The position numbers were made by a program, and so were the translations under genes. From NCBI GenBank assembly GCA_030142905.1, contig JASJOG010000150.1:712501-776500 (forward strand): DNA of 64,000 nucleotides, read 5' to 3'. This document shows positions 56,280 through 64,000 of the stretch, piece after piece. The notes below the pieces were generated by a model. It was given only the letters and a program-made list of their open reading frames with translations, was not told the origin of the DNA and ran no database searches. Position 1 is the first letter of the stretch; every line of letters starts with the position of its first letter. This DNA is from Heliopora coerulea. Its lineage: Eukaryota; Cnidaria; Anthozoa; Scleralcyonacea; Helioporidae.

Positions 56280-56639
56280 TCAAAAGCCGCCCCCTGCTTT
56301 TCCTACAGTAACCTGGTGATTGCAGGTGTATTCGCTTGATATCAACTTCCAGAGAACAATAGAAACTGAACCAATGATGATATAAATATAAAAACATGCA
56401 AGTACACAGATGACTGTTCGCCAGATGAGCAGGTTGGGTATGGAAATAATAGCCATATGCAAGAAGTAGTGGATGCTGTATCCAACTAGGCTTGTACGTA
56501 ACAATAAGATGATCATCAACGCCAAAAAGACCAAGGATATGTTTCTCTGAATTAATTGACGAAAACCCGAGAATTCATGTGCTTCAAGATAATTTTGAAC
56601 TGAATATCCGTAGTAACTTTGATGCTGCTGCTGTATCAA
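56280..56639 (-). CDS. Unrecognised hydrophobic open frame, doubtful
   Basis: 119 codons with two or three hydrophobic stretches (NISLVFLALMIILLLRTSLV, TVICVLACFYIYIIIGSVSI). It starts in the first units of the minisatellite. No family recognised; it could be chance or an exon. Confidence 0.2.
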   Translation of the reverse strand: MIQQQHQSYYGYSVQNYLEAHEFSGFRQLIQRNISLVFLALMIILLLRTSLVGYSIHYFLHMAIISIPNLLIWRTVICVLACFYIYIIIGSVSIVLWKLISSEYTCNHQVTVGKAGGGF

Positions 56640-57125
56640 AATAATTTTAAACTGAATTTTCTTTCTAACGCTGACACTGCTGCTGCACCAAGATCATTTT
56701 GGACCCATTCTCCATTCTAACATGAACTCTTCTGGTGACTCAAGATTATTTTGAACGGAATGTTGTGCCTAACTTTGATGCTGCTGTTGAATCAAAATCA
56801 TTTTTAACTGAATTTTCTTTTTCCTCACGTTGATGCTGCTGATGGGCTCCAAGATAATTTTGGACTGAATTTTCTTCTTAAGATTGATGATGATGCTGCA
56901 CCAAGAGCATTTTGAACTGAATTTTCTTCCTAACTTTGATGCTGCTGGACCAAGATATATCTTAGACGAATTTTCTGCCTAACATTGTTAATGATGCTGC
57001 ACCAAGATCAATTTGAACTGAATTGTCTTGCTAACTCTGACGCTGCTACTACAGTAAGATCATTCTGAGCTGGATTTTCTTCCTCACTTTGACGTTACTA
57101 TTGAAGCAAAATAATTTTGAACTGC
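56560..57125. repeat. 52-bp minisatellite, about 10 units
   Basis: Units of about 52 bp with consensus words TTTTGAACTGAATTTTCTTC, CTAACTTTGATGCTGCTG and CACCAAGATCA. Unit starts at about 56599, 56651, 56703, 56755, 56807, 56864, 56916, 56966, 57017 and 57069. Since 52 is not a multiple of 3, it is unlikely to code for a repeat protein. Units differ by 15-30%, so the array is old. Confidence 0.85.
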
Positions 57126-59534
57126 CCAAGCTGACATACTGCTGTTCATCCATTGCACCTGACTGACATGTTTAATCCACTGCCTGCCCGACGATCTGGC
57201 ATGCTATCGAACTGGTATTGTATCGAACTGTCTTTATTGTACGGTGGCTCTAAAGTGCCATGTAAAAACATGCTAGTTATTTCCACCATTCCGTCTTTGT
57301 TGCACTTTTCCAAATTCGTATCGCCTTCTGTTGCCACTTTCGTAGCTACTTTCGTTGCGCCTTTCGTTGCCACTTTCTTTGCCATATTTATTGTGGATCT
57401 CATGTTTTCCCACATGACTGCATATAGAACGAGAATTCTACCGGAACATACGTTTATGTCGGATAAAATCAGCGAAAGGAAATGCTTTGGACTACTTTAT
57501 CTTTAATACTTTGTATTTTGGTGACAGAGGCAGTTATACCAGAGTACTTGCCTGTTAATCAAGCCATTATTGGCAAAAATGAAGCAATTGAGTGCCTCAA
57601 AAATTCTCGGTTTCCTTCTGAATGTTCATGGAATGCACCTCAGCCTGTGTCCCAAAAGAATTATGCACGAGACAATGTTAAGCATCTTTTATTCTCTTCT
57701 TTTCTCTTGATCTACTATATACATACTTAATTTTTCAACCCTACACTGTATGTCCAACTGCGTAGCCACCTAACACCTGACAAAAATCCAGAACATGTGT
57801 TCGGTTTATAATTTCTTTTTCCAGCCAGTTGGAACTTTTTATAATTTTTACAAAAGTTATGGGCCCCTATATCTACTCGGAGACCAAGACTCATACTTAT
57901 TCAATTGATTTTACATGACATACCCTTTTGCTTAGCCATCCCACGCATGTTATAGCGCGGGCCTGACTCCCAGCATTTAAATTATCGCATTTACATAACT
58001 TTAACACCAGTATGGTTCCAACTACCTACTCTAAAACCAAAAAAAGGCGCAACAAAGGGTGATACGAATTTGGACAGGTGCAACCAAAGTCAGAATGGTG
58101 GGAAAAAGTAGCGTGATTTTACATGGCACTTCAGAGCCACCGTATTATTGAATGATTTTGCTGTCCTAATTGGTCACTTGAGTGGTGTTTATTAAATTGA
58201 TTTTTCTCTTTTAGGTAGAAAATTTAATTTGAGAAGTACCCACCTTAAGTAAACACACAATTCACAATTTCACACTGAAGGTGATGTCAACTAGTTTGTG
58301 GTTTAATCATTTTTTTGCATTAGAGGAAATTTTTGAAAAGTAGGTGTGTCTCAGTGAACGCATTCACGGGTAGCCAGCTGGTAAGTGTTTCAATTTCAAT
58401 GTAATTTAGTTGCTTTAGAGCGCAATACAGTAATTTGCAGCGGTAAATGTAATTTCTATGTTGAATAAACTAATTAAAACTCGTGCAAGACAAACATCAA
58501 GTATGACTTGAAATCACCCTCAGAAATGCTGAAAATGCGGTTTTAAAGACTCAAATTTTCAAAATTTTTCCGGGGGAGCATGCCCCCGGACCCCCCTAGC
58601 TTGTGTGCGCCTTCGGCGAACCTCACACTCCCCAATACAGACACGATAACATTTTCGGCTAGATCTGCCCCCCGTGGTGTTTGTTTACAGCATGTACTTT
58701 AGATCTAAACGTATTGAATGGAATAAATTGCTCTTCTTTGACATATGCATAACAAATGTTAGTAGTTTGTTGTCAGTAAACTTGAGTTGTGTTTGTAAGT
58801 TAGAGCCCCCCACAACATAATTTATTGCCCTTCCTAGCATGACAGGCTGGTTAGGGCCTGTCTAACGCATTCGAGTTCGGGAGCTAAAGCACTGTAATTC
58901 CAAGGAGTTTAAAAATGCTTTGGGAAATGAAGCCTTTGCTAGGTTTCTATCAGAAGTTACAACACGATTAAGTCGGTTTTCTTTGTTCTTACACACGATG
59001 TACATCAGAAAGAGAGCCTTAAGTTGGCGGCGGCTTGAGATCGAACTAACTTCAATCGATCTGAGACCGAACTGAGATCAATCTCAGTTCTCTTCCTGAA
59101 GGCGTTCACACTTGAAATGGATTCGTTTGGATCGATCTCAGTTCGCATTCAACCGTTCACACTCAGATTGCTTTTCAGTTAGATCGATCTGAGATTGATG
59201 TAACTAGCTAGAGTGAAAGGGCCCAAACAAGCAGCACGTTGTTGCTTATCTTTCACCGCAACAGGACCAAGGTCTTTGTCGACTGGCGCTACAGATTTGA
59301 ACATCTTTGAAACACTTTCATCAGAATTATAAATATCGTGTGAATAACTATCTCGCGTTATCCAAATGTCAAGAATGTGCAGAAGAAGAAAAAAAAAGAG
59401 CTACAAACAAGGTTATATTTTATACTATTTACATATAAATGACAAGCACATCGTAATTCATGTCAAAAATGTCCAAATATAAAGTCTCTTATGGGAATTT
59501 TAAAGAAAACCTCCTTTAAACGTATTGTAAGACG
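57126..59534. other. No gene recognised
   Basis: At 57300-57370 a short run of CTTTCGTTGCCACTTTCGTA-like 12-15 bp repeats. At 58555-58620 a GGGGGAGCATGCCCCCGGAC-type stretch typical of transposon debris. At 59030-59215 repeated GATCGATCTGAGATTGA words in both orientations, a probable MITE. Nothing else. Confidence 0.45.
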
Positions 59535-59895
59535 GGTTAAAAACCTCGAACGTCGGTTTTAAGAGAGATCCGTCCCTTGGGGCCTTCGGCCCCTCGGGAT
59601 GCATCTGGCTTAAGGCCTGATTCACACTCGAGCATAAGCATAAGCATAAAGACGAAACAAAAGGCAAAACAAAGGAATGAAGTCAAGCCTGTGACATAAG
59701 GATCGTCGTAATCAATAGCATAAGATCGTAGTGCAAGCATAAGCCAAGAACCGAACAAAAGACAAAACAAAGAAAAATTCTGGTTGTTTTGACTTCAGAA
59801 GTCCCAGAGTAGATATAATGTTTTGTTTTCGTATTGATCTTGTCCTTATGCTTATGTCACTGGTGTGAACCAGGCATCCGTTCTCGGCTTTTAAC
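59535..59895. mobile_element. Nested MITEs: outer CCTCGAACGTCGG element split by an inner GCCTGRTTCACAC element
   Basis: The outer element begins AACCTCGAACGTCGGTTTTA and resumes at CCGTTCTCGGCTTTTAACC (about 59878). Its intact relative is at 63561-63712. The inner element (about 59614-59875) starts GGCCTGATTCACACTCGAGC and ends, reversed, GCCTGGTTCACACCAGTGAC, with CATAAGCATAAG words at both ends. Confidence 0.7.
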
Positions 59896-62700
59896 CTGTT
59901 CATATTACCTGAGGGTGCTAAACAGAAATTTACAATTTTTTGAGTATAATTATAGCCATGTGCTTTGATTACATAACCTGCCAGAAAATATTTGACTGTT
60001 GTACTGGTCTTCTGAGACCAGTACAATATTGACTGATTATATGAACTTAGCAGTCATTTAGTTTGGCTGACTCATCAGATGAAGATGCTACCCGGACTTG
60101 ACAAGGACATTCAAAACAGTCGCGTTGCCAGGAATTTGAAAGTGGAGGTCAGGAAATATTCGACACAAATGTGCCGCCGAGATCTTCGTAATGTACCGAC
60201 AAATACAATTATGTAAATACTGACCTGGGCATTTCGATTCCCTGTCGATGATAGGAAAACTCTCGGAGAAATTTTACAAAATGATAAAATTTTTACATAG
60301 CCAGCTGTAGCTGATATTTAATTTCGTGAAATGATTAACGCGTATCGTGTGATTGCCACGTATCGTGTGAGGTATGATATTTAACAATTAGTCGCCACAA
60401 GTGAAGTGAATATTGTTGGATAATTTGCTGGGCAAAATTGACGGGAATATTCAACAATATTCATTGAGCCTGGAACGGATTATTATTTGACTATCGTTAC
60501 CCAGTTAGTTATTGGAAAGAGATAGTGAACGAGTTGATTTAAAGGTTCCTTGGTAATATTCATAAATCTAGCCACCATTTTGGATACATGCCTTCACTGT
60601 CCAGCCTTCTACCTTATGGGGGGCCATGACCTCCCAGAAATTTGCGGGAAAGTAGATTGACAAGTGACGAGAAAAGATTGAGAAGATTAAAGATTAACAT
60701 ACAATAACATACATAGGATTAATAATAAGATTGATATCGCCTCTCCCTGCATTGACCCCTAGGTACGGGCCTGCTGTTATATTCACCTGCAGCTGATCAT
60801 CGAGAAATGACGTACTTTTTTAGCATATCACAGCGCAAGATTTGCCATGATCTTCTTTATAATTACACATAATTCCAATATCTCTTTATCGTTCTTCCAT
60901 CATCATGCCCTACCACAACCACTTTGTCCTGAGGGCTTAACAGATTTGTTGGTACCCAAGTACTATTACATTTCCGTCAAAAGAAACAGGATTTCTATCA
61001 AAAATTTTGCACTAAACATCTTTAATATATTTAGATTTAAGAGCCAAGACTTACCGCAATCTGAATGCTTAACTGACAAACTTAATACACCGAAAAATGA
61101 AATGGATTTCCAGACAATCCTGATCAAGACAAAAAGTGGGCGCAACTATCCCTTTGCCCCTGCCACACCTTCGCTATTCATTCAAAATCAATTCCTGAAG
61201 AATAATGTCCCCTCTCTTGCCCCCTGTAAGAAACATTGGTTTTGTTACCTTGGTTGAAGTAAAGTGAAGCTAGAAAGCAGGCAACATTTTAACACTTCTT
61301 TTACTCAAAATTCATTTGAATTTCCTAAGTATTTTTCTATTTGAATTTGTAACATACCAAGCAAGAAAAACAAAGAATCTCACTGATTGCAATTTATGTG
61401 AGACTTACAACAACTGACATCCAGAAAGAACAGTTTACATTTATCTTCTTTGGTTATCCAGTATAAATAATTGTACTGTAAATCAATATTTTGGATTCAG
61501 TTGATGTTATAGAAAAATTCACTTTTTTCTCAATACTTCGCATTGGACAAGCACTCAAGTCTATCAAATAGATCAAGACCAACTACATCAAAATCCTATT
61601 AACAAAAACCCACATACTATCATAATTGGATATTTGCGCAAGCCCATTGCCTGGGGAATAGAAATATTTACATTTTATTCAAAAATTTACATTTTTTGAC
61701 GTCTTGAATAACTTAACAGTCAAACATTTGGCTCTTGATATAATACAATGGACCGAAAATAGGAAAAAAATTTATATCAAGCATCATGTGTACAGACATT
61801 TCAGGAGCACCCGAGCGATATGAAGAAGTCAAAAGATATGGACAAAAGTGTAAACAAAATTAAGTCAGTACATAATTAAACAGCATCCGAAGAGGAACAT
61901 CTTGAATTACTGCCAAGTCTGTCATATTCGTTGTCTTGGTTTTGTCTCGTGTGCTCAAGATTTTTCTCTTTAGCTGTTGTTTTATTTTGCATTTTTTCAA
62001 ATTGTCAGCTGGCTTAGGGTTTTTGAAGCAGATCATTTAATCACTTTTGCACGTTATAATCACTTTGACCAAGAAGACTGCCAGACTGGCAGGAATATTG
62101 AGCAAATCTATTCCAAAGTTCCAGCGGAGAATTTGTAAGAATGAGGTTTGGACCGGAATTCCTTGTTTACAAAACCTAATCTTTTAACAAAATGGTTCAG
62201 CCTCTTCAACTAGTCTTTCTGGTTCTTGTGCCACATAGATTAGCTTTAGAAAGGAAAGACATGCATCGCACACCAAAGAACAGACCATGTACAAAGGCTG
62301 CGAGCCTTACCATGTGAGGCAAGGTGTCTATCGATTAATTCTTGAAGGTCGATCTTTAAATTTCTCTACAGAAAATTAGCAATACCCGAACTGATGACAA
62401 AATGGAATTAAACACTTACATGCCCACTAATCCAGTACCTTCGAGCAGTAATTACAGTATCCTCTAAATAAAGAAGGAAATTATTGACGTTATCCATATG
62501 AAACGTTTGGCTTACTTTTAACTTGGACACCGCAGTCTATGTCTAATAATTATGCCTGACTAAGGCCCATTAAGAATTTTTGTATTTTAATTGCTGGTCA
62601 CGATATTGACACTTATTACATGATCGACGCGGTTTTCTTTGTTATTCGCAGAGCTTTATTTAACATAAATACTTGTTAAAGGCCGAACTTTCTTCAAGCC
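59896..62700. other. No gene recognised
   Basis: An open frame at 60847-61257 (136 codons) has no recognisable domain. GGTACGGGCCTG at 60763 resembles the transposon end near 30.67 kb. Otherwise AT-rich without structure I can name. Confidence 0.4.
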
Positions 62701-62758
62701 AGGGGAGGGATTTGATATTCAGCAGGGAAAAGCGGGGTTGATGAATTGAATTAGTATT

Positions 62759-62832
62759 CAAGGGTTGTATATAGATACATCCCTCCTAGCAGGGTTGTAT
62801 CTAGATAAAACCTTGCCAGGAGGAATGTATCT
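62759..62832. repeat. Palindrome beside second DUF3504 fragment
   Basis: AGGGTTGTATATAGATACAT..CCTCCTAGC is mirrored by GCCAGGAGG..ATGTATCTACATACAACCCT. A third related word (GGGTTGTATCTAGATAAAAC) lies in the middle. About 174 bp beyond the end of the DUF3504 frame. Confidence 0.8.
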
Positions 62833-63005
62833 ACATACAACCCTAAAATGTGTAATGAGGAATTCTACGCCAGATCTTGTCTCTATTGACAAGTACGAAA
62901 ATTACACCAAGCTATACTATTCGTAATATCATAGTTCACAGCATTTCACTCAGACAATCAAAAACCAAACATTATTTCATAGAACCATAAAACATCAAAA
63001 TGAAT

Positions 63006-63422
63006 CTAAGCCTTAAAGTCATTCCCGACATAAAACGTACAATTACTAAATTGAACGTCCTTCTTTTCACCACTTTTAAATCCACAATTCTCAATTTTTT
63101 TTTCTATTTTGCCTCCTATCTCACCACTGTCTGTTTCTCTCTTACTGACCTTTTTTCTTACTGACGCTTCTCCGCAGTACGAATTGACCTTATCACCTAA
63201 CGGTAAATCAAACGCTTTCGACATCTCAACCTTCTTTTGAACGGTTGGTCTCTGATATTGCTGTAAGGATCTGACATTTCTGTGCCCACTTCTTTCCATC
63301 ATAAACTTGTCAGGAATTCCTTTTTCAAGGCCACGAGTAGCAGTTGTTCCCCTCATGCTGTGATTCGTGTAATACCCTTGAATTCCAGCTTCCCAGCACA
63401 GATTCTTGACCGTATCACCCAA
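63006..63422 (-). pseudogene. DUF3504 / Crypton-like tyrosine recombinase C-terminus
   Basis: 138 codons: NLCWEAGIQGYYTNHSMRGT, then RGLEKGIPDKFMMERSGHRN and RSLQQYQRP, i.e. the catalytic HxxR, GHR and Tyr regions of DUF3504 recombinases, then a Lys-rich tail. Upstream sequence (63423-63480) continues only briefly in other frames, so the N-terminus is lost. The frame itself is uninterrupted. Confidence 0.75.
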
Positions 63423-63560
63423 CGTATTATGGCCGACTGGTTTTGACGTGAACCTTAACTTGTGGGTTAAGAAACGTCAAAAGAATCTTTACAACAGAAA
63501 GCATTGTCTGCCATTGTCATTTTGAGAAAACCTTGTCAATCATGTAATAAGTCAGTTAAT

Positions 63561-63712
63561 CACCTCGAACGTCGGCTCTTAGCCAGATCCATCCCTCGGG
63601 AGCGTAGCCCTCGGAAAGCATCCCTTGGGGCCTACGGCCCCTCGGGATGCATTCCTCGGGTCACGTCCCTTCGGGATGTATCTGGCTAAGAGCCTCCGTT
63701 CTCGGTGATTAA
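63561..63712. mobile_element. MITE with CACCTCGAACGTCGG inverted repeats
   Basis: Left CACCTCGAACGTCGGCTCTT and reversed right CACCGAGAACGGAGGCTCTT, both continuing AGCCAGAT.CATCC. The middle has CCCTCGGGA/TCCCGAGGG hairpin words. About 150 bp, flanked by AAT/ATT. Related to the split copy at 59.5 kb. Confidence 0.8.
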
Positions 63713-64000
63713 CTCTCACTTACAACTTTCTCCTTCCTAATTCTCTTTCAAAGTGAAACTTTTGGTAAGAATCACCCTGAACGGCTTAACAAATGCTAAA
63801 AAATCTATTCGCACGATTAAATGGATGCTTGGATCAAAGTTTGTATTAGCAATTCGCTGTTGGGCTGTCGTATGGCTTTTCAACTGCACTTCTTATACAT
63901 TGGCTTTGAAGTAGAATTATGTTTATACAGATTGTTGATACTATACTTAAAGTAAAAAAGATTACCAACAGGATTGTCTCCTGTCATTCCTGCATCTTTT

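Noticed and set aside
56280..57125. Repeat protein encoded by the 52-bp units (EENSVQNDLG-like)
   Set aside because: The period shifts the frame in each unit, so no continuous repeat protein is possible.
62000..62900. CRISPR-like array from repeated GGGTTGTAT words
   Set aside because: Inverted, not direct, repeats with no regular spacers; it is a palindrome near the DUF3504 fragment.

Overview
The window reads as nuclear DNA of an animal, most likely a cnidarian and probably an anthozoan such as a stony coral. This is an inference from AT-rich, intron-dense sequence, two clearly metazoan housekeeping genes, and abundant Penelope-like GIY-YIG retroelement debris, DUF3504/Crypton-like recombinase fragments, hAT and Tc1/mariner remnants and MITEs. 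No bacterial operons, rRNA or CRISPR arrays were seen.

Gene core. Two conserved genes sit head to head. EFTUD2, the U5 snRNP GTPase Snu114, runs on the minus strand from its start codon at 24400 to beyond the left edge. I placed 19 consecutive exons, about 502 codons, with reading phases that join without a break; the C-terminal half is outside the window. DHX37, a DEAH-box helicase of ribosome biogenesis, runs on the plus strand from 24570 to 28729 in only two coding exons. The 169-bp gap between the start codons must hold a shared promoter. A third gene of unknown function lies on the minus strand between about 42.0 and 33.2 kb. It starts with a type II membrane-anchor exon and continues through several phase-compatible exons.

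Introns and flanks. The EFTUD2 introns hold a broken CR1/L2-like LINE, at least three Penelope-like fragments, tRNA-derived SINEs, tandem repeats and microsatellites. From 29 to 46 kb there are more palindromes and DNA-transposon remnants: Tigger-like MITEs, a short Tc1/mariner copy with both inverted repeats, a decayed Tc1 transposase and a hAT-like MITE. From 46 to 64 kb I see no host gene I can name. That part holds a hAT transposase C-terminus, two DUF3504 recombinase fragments beside palindromes, a 52-bp minisatellite, a decayed tRNA-Arg-like sequence and nested MITEs.

Most interesting signal. Hammerhead-ribozyme-like motifs recur, mostly as head-to-head inverted pairs. The clearest (43.4-43.6 kb) has the full conserved core, a 9-bp stem II, a 5-bp stem I and a self-complementary stem III, and is encoded on both strands of a near-perfect palindrome. 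A second family lies in a 715-bp-arm palindrome that also carries two identical GIY-YIG reading frames (5.9-7.6 kb), and recurs as short palindromes at 30.1 and 31.6 kb. Hammerheads in Penelope-like elements are established knowledge. The repeated head-to-head layout and the palindromic stem III shared by unrelated copies are what deserve a second look.
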